Positions 31,401 to 41,478 of a stretch of DNA of 64,000 nucleotides are shown here, in pieces. Location of the stretch: contig CAICTM010000052.1 of assembly GCA_903772945.1 (NCBI GenBank), forward strand, positions 1 through 64,000, read 5' to 3'. Within the stretch, counting starts at the first letter, position 1. Each line of letters starts with the position of its first letter. The DNA comes from Seminavis robusta (Eukaryota; Bacillariophyta; Bacillariophyceae; Naviculales; Naviculaceae). A program made the position numbers and the translations under genes. The notes beneath the pieces are model-generated. The model had not been told where the DNA came from. It was given only the letters and a program-made list of their open reading frames with translations, and made no database searches.

Positions 31401-33300
31401 GGGAAAAAACTTACCCTGTCATAAACATTCAGGAGAAGACTGAGATACCATATCTTACTGATGGATTCGAGAACATGTCCTGATATCATGGCAAACTCTG
31501 GTGAACCGACAAAACTGTTTCGGGACGACTGCATGTAAGCCGGAAGGATGCATTCGAGTGAAAATGCGACAGCAATACCCGTCCACGAGATAGAGCACAT
31601 GACCATGATTTGAAACGAGTATCGCGCTCTGGTGACCTGTTCTTTGAGCACGTTTATGGATCGATGTGAGTAATTGCGTCTTCTTTGTTTAGCTTGTAGC
31701 AATGCCTGGTCTTCTTGAAGTTTGAGTGCTTGGAATCTTTGGTATCGTTGGTAGAGTCTCCAGTAGAGAGTAGAGAAGAGCATCCAGGAGACTGCCATGT
31801 TTGTGCCCCATGCAAGTTTTGAAGTGCAAAATGGGAATAGGTATCCAGCAAAGGTTGACAATGCAAGTGCGATGGCATGAAGCCAAGCGATATTTCCGTG
31901 TTGTTCCTGAATGGGAACGTCAATGGCTTCAGTGACAAAGGTCATGAGGAAGCAGAGCTATGCCCAATTTGAAGAAGAGAAACGAAGGAATCGTGGTGAG
32001 GAGGCATGTCACTGCAGTCAAAACTTGAAGTAGCAAGAAGACAAGTGAAGACTTGACTTACCGGCACCCAGGTGGCATATCGGACCATGTGTATCCGTAC
32101 ACCACTGATGGTATCGATCATGACAGGAGTTGGCATAGTGGCCATAAGTAAGTTTGAAAGAAGCGCCATGCACTGTACACTGAATGTGCCGGTGATGATT
32201 CCTGACTTGAGGAACTCAACTCCATTGTGCTGAAACGCCAATGGCAGCAACCTGGATCCATTCGTGACGAAAAGTACAGTGACCATGATCCAGCACGATC
32301 GTTTTTCGTGTAGATCCAGGTCAGCGAAAGTGTGCGCCGGTAAGAATCGCATTGTAACGAACATGAGTACAATCCATATGGTCCATCCCGCGAGAGCCCC
32401 TCTCCTTAAGAACCTGCCGACCGCTTCTAGGTCTTCTTCTGTTTCGTTCATTGAATCTGTGATGCTACTGCTTCTGATGGCATCTACGATTCTAGTCGAT
32501 CCCGACCTGTCCATGGGCGCTCTGTGACTTCTCCTATGCATACCGGTACCGGTGCCTGCATTGTTGGTGGCAGGGTGTGGTTCACTTGGTGAGTTTTGAT
32601 TGAGAGGCGGTGCCAAGTCGTATCGGTCGTTCGGTGGGACACCAGTGACTGCTAGTGAGGGTGACCTGGACCTGGGTGATGTCGGTGTTTGTGTTCGTGT
32701 TCGTGTTTGTGTTTGTGTGGGTGATTGACCATATAGTATGCTATTACGGCTGTTCGTTGCAGTTTTCGGACCATTTGAGGTTCCTGCAGCATTGGTGGCG
32801 TTCGTGTTCGTGTTGGTGCGATACAACGAGTTTCGGACGCTTCGTTTGGAATTAGGGGTCGTGTTTCTCCTATTTTTCCCATTAAGGTTGGGGATTTTGA
32901 GCGAGCTGGAGCTTTTGGGCCCGACCCAAGTCTTCAACAAGCTGGGTCTTTCCGAAGCGTCGACGTCCATGATGAGACTACGGGCTGACAGAGACGCTTG
33001 AGAAGCATGAGAAGCATCCATCGCGGCGTCCAAGCCTGGTCGAACCTTGCCGGACGTGCTCTCAGTACCAGTACTACCAGCCGTATTCGTGCGGTCATCG
33101 AGGTTGCGAGGCGCCATGGTCCAACTCGAGACAGAGCCTGCACTTAGGCCTGCGGGATTAACCTTGCTATCGGTAGCACTAGAAGCAGCAGTAACTGTGG
33201 TAGCGGTAGAAGAAGTGGCGGTGCTGTCGGTGTTGCTGTTGATGGAAGACTTGGCTTGGCTCTTCTTGTTGCTGCTAGTACCTGTACATGTACTCAGCAT
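28442..33300 (-). CDS. Multi-pass membrane hybrid histidine kinase
   Basis: Three exons (33300-32062, 31957-31415, 31315-28442) give 1,551 aa. Order: low-complexity Ser/Thr/Asn-rich N-terminus (1-295); a membrane region of about six or more helices from about 302 to 580; PAS-like sensor (about 600-830); histidine-kinase dimerisation region with HEVKNGLL (phospho-acceptor His853); a three-copy 22-residue repeat; ATP-binding domain with the N-box (SNACKYG) and G-box (AGDGAWIMRKVA); receiver domain with the acidic pair (VEDS), phospho-acceptor Asp1287 (FIIDENLD) and the conserved Lys (LLKG); and an acidic tail that may be an Hpt-like helical region. Both phosphotransfer residues are present, so it should autophosphorylate and pass phosphate to its own receiver. 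The membrane part resembles no named ligand-binding module. The second intron is 99 nt, in frame and stop-free, but has perfect GTAAGT and TTCAG ends and interrupts the linker after a membrane helix, so it is treated as an intron. Confidence 0.82.
30204..30401 (-). repeat. Three 66-bp tandem repeats inside the histidine kinase
   Basis: Three consecutive 66-bp units (starting 30,204, 30,270 and 30,336) encode 22-residue repeats ending TNSLFQIP, with Gln/Lys/Pro-rich spacers (QQQKEQ, KPP). They lie between the phospho-acceptor His helix and the second helix of the dimerisation hairpin, at about residues 900-965. Units differ at a modest number of positions, so the expansion is not brand new. 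Confidence 0.85.
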
Positions 33301-33676
33301 ACTTTTAATCAGACTCTTCTACTTCTACTACTAGTACTCGAGTATGTGTTCTACTTTTGTGATTGTAATTATGCTGTTAGGGCATTCTCTAATACTTTCG
33401 TTCGTCCTAAAATTCGTTCTAACTCCAGTTTAGAACGAAGATTTAGGACGAAAGCAACCTCTAACTCCTAGTCGTCCTAAAAATTCGTCCTAAAGTTAGG
33501 ACGAATTTTTTTTCCTCGTCCTATTCCAGTGAAATAGGACGAATTTTTCAACTCGTTCTAAAACTCGTCTTGGCTGAAAAAGGCTTCTTCCAGCCACATG
33601 CAGCAGCAGCCATAAAACAGCACTGCAGCAGCCACAACAGCACAACACACACAGTCATTACAGTACACTAGTCAAT

Positions 33677-35079
33677 ATGGAAGAGGACTTCGAAGAGTGG
33701 ATGCTAGACGTGGACGAGGAGTGGGAAGAGCTCACCTCTGTGGCTCAAATGTTTGAGTCGGATTCAGCTGCCGCAGTTGACGTTCTGTTTGGTAATGCCG
33801 AAGCCGTTGCCATGGTTGATCACCGCACTTTACCTCGTGGACCCAGGAAGAAATACGATCACAAGAGAGCATACAAGTGTATCAAAGATGACTATCTTGG
33901 TCCTTCTCCATTGTTTAATGACAAACAATTTGAACTTCAGTTCCGTTGTTCCCGTGCCCGTTTCCAACGAATGCTAGAGGATTTTGGCAATAGTGGAATT
34001 CCTTTCTATACCGGCAAGAAAGGATCATATCTGGAGGCCCGGCTTCTTTTGCCCCTGAAGACTCGTGCATATGGTGTGGCAACACACTGTTTCATGGATT
34101 ACTTCCAAATGTCGCCAACCTTCGCACGGGATGCATGTATTAAATTTGACCGTGCAATTTCTCGCCTTTACGGCAATGAATACCTTCGCACTCCCACCTC
34201 ATCCGACATCAAGAAGATCCTACAGTGCCACAAGGCAGCACATGGTATTGATGGTATGTTTGGTCCCTTGACTGTATGCACTGCCATTGGAAGAATTGTC
34301 CTGTTGTTGGCAAGGATCATACCTAGGGGCCAAAGGAAAACCAACCATTGTATTGGAGGCTGGAACCGATTTCCATTGTTGGTTTTGGCATGCGTCCTTT
34401 GGCTATTGTGGTACCCTCAATGACAAAACAATTTTAGATTTGTCTCCATTGCTGGAGGCAATGGTCGACGGTACCTTTGAAGCCAATGAGCGAGATGCGG
34501 TTCCATACACAGTCAACGGAAAGTCCTTCAACCAAGTATTCATTCTAGTCGATGGAATTTATCCTCAATATGCTCGGTTTGTTCGAGGAATTACAGAACC
34601 AATTACGGAAGCTGAGAGGACATACACTCGTTGGCAGGAAGCTTGCCGCAAGGATGTCGAGCGGGCTTTTGGAATCCTTCAAGCCAAATTTCAGTACATG
34701 ACGCATCCGTTGATGGAGCATAGACTGGACTTGATTGGAAGGACCGTCACGTCTTGTCTCATTTTGCACAATATGGGTGTGGCTGACCGAGTTATGGATG
34801 GTGACCCAAGGGCTTGGTACGATCCTACAAACAGTTTCGAGACAGAGAATCCCATCGTAGTGGCCCCACCTGACCGGGAAGAAATTCAGCGTCGGGATGG
34901 CAATGATGCCAATCCCGCAAATGCAATTGGCTTGGGTGGACGATCGAATGTGAAATTGAAGGAATTACTCGTAGAGACCAGTGGAGAAAGTTAGAGATGT
35001 TGACGAACATGAGCGCCTACAGGAGGCATTGACTGCGGAGTGTCAGCGTCTAAGTAGAGAGTTCTTTGGCAACAACTAG
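33677..35079 (+). pseudogene. Harbinger transposase, decayed
   Basis: The N-terminal part starts MEEDFEEWMLDVDEEW and runs through the helix-turn-helix-like region. The DDE part shows WQGSY, PTIVLEA, WFWHASFGYCGTLNDKTIL, FILVDGIYP and ERAFGILQAKFQ, typical of diatom Harbinger transposases. About three single-base breaks are evident: two close together at about 34,271 and 34,306, in the stretch that should carry the first catalytic Asp (LDCMH pattern), and one near 34,985 just before the C-terminus. No intact product is expected. Confidence 0.85.
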
Positions 35080-35136
35080 ATATTATAATTATTATTAGAT
35101 CCTACGGCAACAATACTTGGCAAACAACTCTCATCT

Positions 35137-36551
35137 CTAAACATCGGTACCAGTAACGGTATCGGTACCATTGGTGTCGGAACCAGAACCGCCCAAGGGA
35201 GGCAAAGTATCGACATCGTCTTCGTCTGCAGCTCCGTCATCATCAGCCTTTGCCTCAGCTTGATCGAGTTTCCAAGATTTTCGTACTCAGAATAGGGTTT
35301 CATCTGGGCATTCATAGCTCTATTCATCGCATTGTTGGCCTCGTCAATTCGACCCATGTCTTTGAGGAATTTCGCAAAGCCAACATGGGCACTGACGGTG
35401 GCTCTCTTGGCTGCAATGGAATTGAATTCTTTATGGGCAGCAGTCAAACGATCGATAGCTTGAACTTTCTTTTCATCAGAGATACCCTCCAACATAATTT
35501 TCTTTTGCTGTTCCTTGAAAGCTTTGGTACCGGGAGGCCGAGCGTATAGTAGAGCCCATGACAGAAGCAACTTCAGCCGTGTTGTTGCCGGTTGTTGGCT
35601 GTTCCGTGGCTCCTTTTTCATCGCCACTGTCGGCCAATTCAACGACGCGTTCCTCCTGTGTAGCGGCCTCCTCTGCCGTCAAATTTGGATCAAAACGGGG
35701 AAGGGACTTCAATACTTCCAGGCACGGTTCAAATTTGAATACAGCGTCATGCTTGTCCATGTATTCCTCTCTCGCAGCTTCAATAAAGTCTTTTTCATTC
35801 GCCCAGCCAGACTTGGGATTCTTCTTCACGTGGCGGTAGCAAGGAATGAAAAGATTCATTGATTTGAGGATATGCCGGGTCCAACGGTTGTAGCAAGATT
35901 CCCAAGTCCTTTTGGGCCTGTCGGGAAAATCCGTAGCACGGATCTCTTCAAATTTGTCGGCGATGTTCTGCCAGTACACTTTGCCCTTTTCCTTGGCTCC
36001 CTTCTTGAGATTGCATGTCACATTCGCAACGGCACGGGAAAGACAGTAGTCATCGATCTTGTCATATTTTGCATCCCTCTTTTTTGCTTCTCCTTCAGCT
36101 TTGATGTCGTCATGATTGGCTTTGGCTTTACCATTCTTCCTGCCACGGCCACGACCACGGCCACGGCCGCCGCCTCGTCCACGACCACGGCCACGGCCGC
36201 CTCGTCCACTGCCACGTCCACCAGGGAAGGCAATGGTCACTCCTTTCTTCCCTTTGGGCTTCTTCGAAGTATCCTCCTCGTCCTCGGAGTCATCTTCATC
36301 GGATTCCTCTGCGAGGTATCTTCTGCATTTTCTTCGTCTTCAGAAGAGTCATCGTCAATGGCGGTCTTGCCGGTCGGCTCCTTTCCTCGCACCTTCTTCA
36401 AAGGAGGAGGCTGCTCATCTTCAGAGTCGGAAGAGAGATCACCGTTAGTCTTCTTCTTGGTGGCGGCGGCTCTGGTAGCAGCAATCTTCTCGGCAGCACG
36501 GTTGTGGCTGTCAATGAAATCTTCAACAGGAGGATCGGATACGGTCACCAT
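35137..36551 (-). pseudogene. Harbinger Myb/SANT-like accessory protein, decayed
   Basis: Begins MVTVSDPPVEDF, then an acidic/Lys-rich region, a Gly/Arg-rich repeat (GRGRGRGRGG, encoded by CCACGGCCACGGCC runs), a SANT-like trihelix domain (DDYCLSRAVANVT, WESCYNRWTRHI) and a C-terminal coiled-coil-like region (KKIMLEGISDEKK). Such proteins help Harbinger transposases enter the nucleus and bind DNA. Three frame breaks are visible, near 36,315, 35,560 and 35,275. The terminal part ends in an acidic Gly/Thr-rich tail. It converges on the transposase remnant, with about 60 bp between stop codons. Confidence 0.75.
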
Positions 36552-36822
36552 TGTCAAGTCAATTTTATTACTCCTTTCAGCCAGCTATCAATGCTACAAA
36601 TCAAGCCAAAATGTGAAGAGGAAGCCATCATGATGCCACAGCGAAATGCCACAGCGAAATGCCACAGCGAAAGAAGAAAGAAAGAAAGAACTGACTGCCG
36701 AACTGACTGCCGATTGCCGTTGACAGGGAGCGAACTGTTAGGACGAAACGGTAGGACGAATTTTTTAGAGGTTGCACTCGTCCTAACCTTAGTCCTAAAT
36801 TATTTAGAACGAGTTTTAGAAC

Positions 36823-36825
<3 letters not shown>

Positions 36826-36917
<92 letters not shown>

Positions 36918-36930
36918 TTTTTTTTTTTTT
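36826..36930 (+). repeat. 105-bp poly-T tract flanked by a short duplication
   Basis: A run of T broken only by ATAT near 36,915-36,918 lies inside the right subterminal region of the Harbinger element. The segment AGAACGAGTTTTAGAACGAC stands directly before the run and again directly after it, so the tract sits between two copies of a short direct repeat. Confidence 0.9.
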
Positions 36931-38004
36931 AGAACGAGTTTTAGAACGACTTTTTTAGAGATTGCCAATTCGTCCTAAAAACTCGTCCTAACTTTAGGAC
37001 GAGTAGCTTAGGACGAGTTTTAGAACGAAAACTACTAGAGAATGCCCTTAGCTGATATGTTGCTGACTTGCCGAACTGCCCATCCAGTGTGGAATGTCTT
37101 CAGCAGCACCATGGCCATTAATTAACTGTGCCTTTTTAGCCTAGCTTCTTTTTCCATCCATATCATGAAGGTGAGGTATTTCATGATTTTGGCGTTCTAG
37201 TTTTACTCCAACCAATCGATCAATGGCGACCTCATAAGAAGTCCATTTGCGACCCTCTTGCACCTCTCTGACAGCTACTCTGACTAAGCAGCTCATCCGA
37301 CGTGGTTTAATAGCCAAATGCGAACTCCAAGGTGCAAGAAAACTTCGCCATTATTATTGACGACATTCTCTTTGAAGCTTGGAAAGAAAGTTTTCCGGGT
37401 ATTGCTGGAGATACTATTAATAGTTCTGAACGTTTCTTTAATCCTTCGGGGCCCCCAGAACCTCCAAACTGCCATTGCTCGGGCCTTCACGCTTTAAAGT
37501 CTTACCAAATATGTTTATTGGAGAAACGCTCTATTATATAAATAGTCCAACCACCACTGCGACTTCACTTGGAACTTGGGACAATGGCCTGCTATAAGAC
37601 ATGATTGGCTGGTAATTGGCCTATCAAGCCTGTGGAGCTGGGAAAGTTAAAGGAGAATCTCCCACAAAAGAATCGAATCGAATCGAATCAGATCTCTCAT
37701 CTTGACATTTGCTGTTGAAATTAAAAAAGCAGGAGCACTCGAGTCTAGTCTACTTTTCATTCGTCATTCGAAATCTTGGCTGCACCACCCATTCCACCTT
37801 ACAGTACTCCAGATGATCATCCAAGTCGACCATGAAATTTCGTTTTGCAAACATGCATAGCTACATACATGGTCGGCCGTATGCAAATGAGTACTTCTTC
37901 CAAGTTGATTCAATCCTACTAGTAGATTCATAGCTAGTCTAGAGAGAGGGAGTTAACTTAAGAGAACTTTCCCCTTCTATGCTTCTATGCTCGTACCGGT
38001 AACA

Positions 38005-38284
38005 GGAGCGTACGTCATCAGCCCTTTTCCCACCGCGCGCGAAAACCGCCAAAAAACGCACACATGTTCGCAGCTTTCAAACGCGAGCGCGCACAAATTT
38101 TTCACGAGCCGTGCGCGATCGTGCCGCGAAGGTTCTTTCTAGCATGTTTGAAAGGCAAAGAATTATCGCTTAAGTCTCGCGGATTAGTCGCGTTTCTCGC
38201 GGAACATGTAGCGTCAGCGAGATTTAAGCACCATTCGTGCACGACCGCGCACGCTCGCGGAAACGGGCTGATGACGTACGCTCC
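38005..38284. mobile_element. 280-bp MITE-like element with perfect 20-bp inverted ends
   Basis: GGAGCGTACGTCATCAGCCC at the left is matched exactly by its reverse complement at the right (38,265-38,284). The interior is CG-rich (CCGCGCGCG, GCGAGCGCGC, CTCGCGGA), unlike its AT-richer surroundings, and holds no coding sequence. A flanking duplication is not clear; GTAA occurs on both sides within a few bases. Superfamily unassigned. Confidence 0.65.
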
Positions 38285-39257
38285 AGCGTAACAGCTACAT
38301 GTATGCTCCTATTGAATGGATTATCTACATGTGTAAAAATGGCTCTCCCAGCTTCTGTCTCAGCCACAAAGTGGTCCACGCCCAAGATGTGCCTCCAAGG
38401 CTCTCGTGTTCCTGCCTGCTACCAGTACCGGTATCGGTACTACTACTGCTGTAGTATCAAGATCTCTGGGCGTTGGGATGATCCAGGCCTCTTGATCTCT
38501 TGTTCCCTTAATCCTACGAGTTTAATAAAGGAAGTGGGTGAGACACGTAGAAAGTGTACCAGCGCTACAGCCCAAAAATGGACCAAAACTGTCTTTAAGC
38601 AAATGACTGTCTCAATGTCCGATTGACCCATAAGTAGATTAATACGAAATCGACCTCAAGTACCATTGACTCATAGCATGTTACCCATACTGACCACATG
38701 ATTTAACATCACATACACTATGTTAAACGTGTATTTGATTTTCGTTATACTTTTTGTGAGATAGTTAAATATTTTGGTCCATTATTGAGTCCCGTTAACT
38801 CAGCAAATAGAGAGTGAGACAGAAGGTTTCCGATATTGTACTGTTTTCGCTATAGTATCGCTGATGTCTCAAAGCGATGGACCAAAACCGACTTTATACC
38901 TGTACTCCTTTGATCCTCTCCGCCCTCCTTGCTTCTTCTTTGGTTTTGCTTGCCATCGATCTGCTCGCTCGGTTGATCGGCTCGCCCTCTCACATCCTGC
39001 CCTCCATCTCTCAACCCCATCCTAACCATCATACATCATACAGTATCATAGCCCCCCTGTAACCCATACGGTTACTAACTTTTGCTTTGATTACGATATC
39101 ATCTTGGAGTCTAGCTACTCGAGTAGATCTAGCTACTGTACTTAGACAGCTCTTAGACGTAGAGCTAGCTATTACATGATGTAGTCTAAAACCGGTCCAA
39201 ATCAAGCCCTTCACGTGTGGTTGCCTCATTTGCAAATCTCCAAGCCAACCCGGAAAC

Positions 39258-39461
39258 ATGATGGGCAACAAGAATGCCAAGAAACGAGCTATTAGGATGC
39301 TGCAGAATTACAATACGTCGGGCCCAAACGACATGATAGAAGGCACGGAACCATGGGTGTGCCCCCATTGTATGACACCCCAGGTAAATGCCTTCGAAAC
39401 AAGGTGCGGCAATCCGAAATGTAACAAGAGGAAGCAGCGACATAGACTACTAGTAGTCTAG
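39258..39461 (+). CDS. Possible 67-aa zinc-finger miniprotein
   Basis: Small frame with a basic N-terminus and a WVCPHC...N...CGNPKC pattern resembling a RanBP2-type or zinc-ribbon finger (four Cys, Trp before the first, Asn between the pairs), ending in a very basic RKQRHR. The four metal Cys and the Trp in the right spacing make chance less likely, but length, isolation and lack of a paralog keep confidence low. It may be a fragment of a longer gene. Confidence 0.35.
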   Translation: MMGNKNAKKRAIRMLQNYNTSGPNDMIEGTEPWVCPHCMTPQVNAFETRCGNPKCNKRKQRHRLLVV

Positions 39462-39669
39462 CTAGCAGAATGGGAAAAGCACTGGATAGCTGCTCGTACT
39501 ATTAATAGTAGCTGACACATGAGCTGACACATGAATGATATCGTTGCCGATGACGATCAATAGAAAGGCTTGGATCCGAGGTGGTGACGCAGTGCAGTTA
39601 TTGGAGAGCTGTTGGAGCATTGGAGCACGTCCATTCGCTCTGGAAATCCAGCTGAAAAATTAAATTTAT

Positions 39670-40008
39670 TTAATGTCTTTTGTTGAATGAGGCATTGTCT
39701 ATGGTCCATCTTTGGAGCTTCTTGGGAGTCGGGACAAAATGCAGGGAAGTTGAACGTAAAAGCAAACGTACATGTAAAGGGACAATAAATCGACCCTGTT
39801 CATGAAGCTGATCGCTTATGTATGATGGCAGAATACCGTATACAGCCAGTGAGGCAATAAAAGTATCATAAGCTTTATAAGATAGATACGGTACTATTGG
39901 GTGCTCGGTGGAATTATAGGTGATGTCATCGGGCCGAACGAACTCTGCAGATGTCAAGGGCATATGTTTTTCTCTATGATACGAACTCTGAAATGCTGAC
40001 ATCAACAT
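39670..40008 (-). CDS. Doubtful hypothetical reading frame, 112 aa
   Basis: An ATG-initiated frame with no recognisable domain, signal peptide or repeat. It is listed only because it is the longest frame in a gene-poor stretch. It may be non-coding or a gene relic. Confidence 0.18.
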   Translation of the reverse strand: MLMSAFQSSYHREKHMPLTSAEFVRPDDITYNSTEHPIVPYLSYKAYDTFIASLAVYGILPSYISDQLHEQGRFIVPLHVRLLLRSTSLHFVPTPKKLQRWTIDNASFNKRH

Positions 40009-40458
40009 TTTCGATAGATTTAATTAGGAGTTATTTGCATGCGTACGAGCAGTGACTTCTTCTGGAAACAGCTTCTCGATTTGGGATGTTGCGGGAGTAT
40101 ACTGTTTAAATATTTATCTTGGTTTATCTATCATACTGTCATCCATCTACTAGACCAGACTACGATGTATCTTGCTTGTGAGGTTGATCAGACCGTACGA
40201 CTGTAGCTAAATAGGACAGGATACTTGTACTACCGGTAGCTAGCTAGTAGTGGTTCTGGGTTGTACTTTTTGATTAAAATATATTGCTGGCCATGTTCAG
40301 GTGTGACTTTGAGAGAGTACAGTATGGAGTTGCCTTAGAGGACCTCTAGATCTCTAGTATGCATAGTACCGTAGTGGATATTTCTTGTCACGCTCAGCCT
40401 CGAGTGACGAGTCATCATCAGTTGCATCTCAGGTAATACCTTACCGGTACCACTCGTT

Positions 40459-41042
40459 CTAGCTAGCTAGCTAGCTAGAGGCAAAGTGTGGGTGTACTTG
40501 ACTGTGTACGGTACATGTAGAGGAGTAAATGGTGTGAGTTTTCTGCCTCTCGAAAACATTTCCCGTATCGTTTGTTGTTGCGTCTGTGTGTCTGTGTTAT
40601 TGCCTGAAGAGGTGACAATGGTGTTAGGTGTTAGGAGTTGGTGTAGAGTATTTTGCTGAATGTTGAAGAATGGGTATGGTGGAATGGCAAAAAGCCCTGG
40701 TTAGTTATTGCAGAATGCCAAGTGGGTGGCCACTGACGAGTGTGGTTGAGGTGGGGCAATGGGTGAAGTCCGCTGACAGGTGTACGTGTACCGGTCAGTT
40801 CTGTTTGTTGGCCAATGAGATTTCTTGTGGGGGATAGAAAGAGTTTCCGAAGCTGAGGTAAAGAAGAAACGAGCTAGCTAGCTAGCTAGAACAGGAACGG
40901 TTGCTTGAATATTGAATATGCTTGAAAAAGGAGGCAATTAGATTTAGCTTGACGTGGACTATCATAGGGCTAGCTAGCAGTAAGTAGTCCTCAATAGAGA
41001 CAAGCTACTAGCTAGCTAGCTAGTCTAGCTAGCTACTAGCTA
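40459..41042. repeat. Clusters of CTAG/AGCT palindromic microsatellite
   Basis: Runs of the self-complementary unit CTAG occur at about 40,459-40,478, 40,872-40,889 and 41,005-41,042. The same unit recurs in other gaps and inside the first intron of the next gene (about 42,232-42,252). Confidence 0.8.
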
Positions 41043-41478
41043 GAGTCGTAAGTGGATGACAGTCTTTTTGCTTTTGGCTCGATTGCTGCTGCTTGATTGT
41101 CTGTCTGTCTCCACGCAGGACAAGAAGCTCTGACTACTGTGCTCAGCTGAACAGAAAACTTCAAAGTGAGAAAGCTAGAAAGACTGAAGAGACTCAATTG
41201 TCTCTCTTTTTATCAACCGCCACTCAGGCTGCTAACACCACGTGGGAGCCAACAATAACAAGGAGCTTCTTAGCGCACTAGCTAGCAGTCTTAGCTTGCA
41301 GCAGTTCTTGCAGCCAAATCCACACTCACACCCTTACCCACCCTTACCCACCATACCATCTGATCACCTGATCCCCTTAGCCCAACTAAGGATTAAGCCA
41401 ACCACTTGACTTAGCTTAAGTCAACGCTTAAGTCCAAGCTAAGTCTAAGTCTAAGTCAACGCTACTAGTAGAGCCAAG

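Larger units (their letters stand above)
33380..37047. mobile_element. PIF/Harbinger DNA transposon with exact ends
   Basis: The terminal inverted repeats read GGGCATTCTCTA at the left and TAGAGAATGCCC at the right, and are flanked by a TTA duplication (33,377-33,379 and 37,048-37,050), the signature of PIF/Harbinger. Multiple TCGTCCTA/TAGGACGA and TAGAACGA motifs crowd both subterminal regions and are candidate transposase-binding sites. Inside, a transposase remnant (plus) and a Myb/SANT-like accessory remnant (minus) converge, the usual two-gene Harbinger plan. Both genes have frame breaks, so the copy could move only with help from another element. Its left end lies 79 bp upstream of the histidine kinase ATG. 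Confidence 0.92.
37051..41478. other. Gene-poor, repeat-rich interval
   Basis: About 4.4 kb between the Harbinger element and the second cyclase-phosphodiesterase. It holds one MITE, two doubtful small reading frames, and many palindromic tetramer runs (CTAGCTAG, ACCGGT, TACATGTA). The last 80 bp before 41,479 carry a CTTAAGTC/AAGTCTAAGTC-rich stretch next to the start codon. No other gene is supported. Confidence 0.5.

Noticed and set aside
31316-31414. In-frame continuation of the histidine kinase through 99 nt
   Set aside because: Perfect GTAAGT and TTGGTTCAG borders and an unrelated peptide between two conserved-looking segments make it an intron; a stop-free 99-nt stretch can occur by chance.
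35476-36633. Long plus-strand frames opposite the Harbinger accessory gene
   Set aside because: They are mirror readings of the Gly/Arg-rich and acidic repeats of the minus-strand gene.
38237-38626. 129-codon plus-strand reading frame
   Set aside because: It begins inside the MITE end and includes simple repeats; composition does not look coding.
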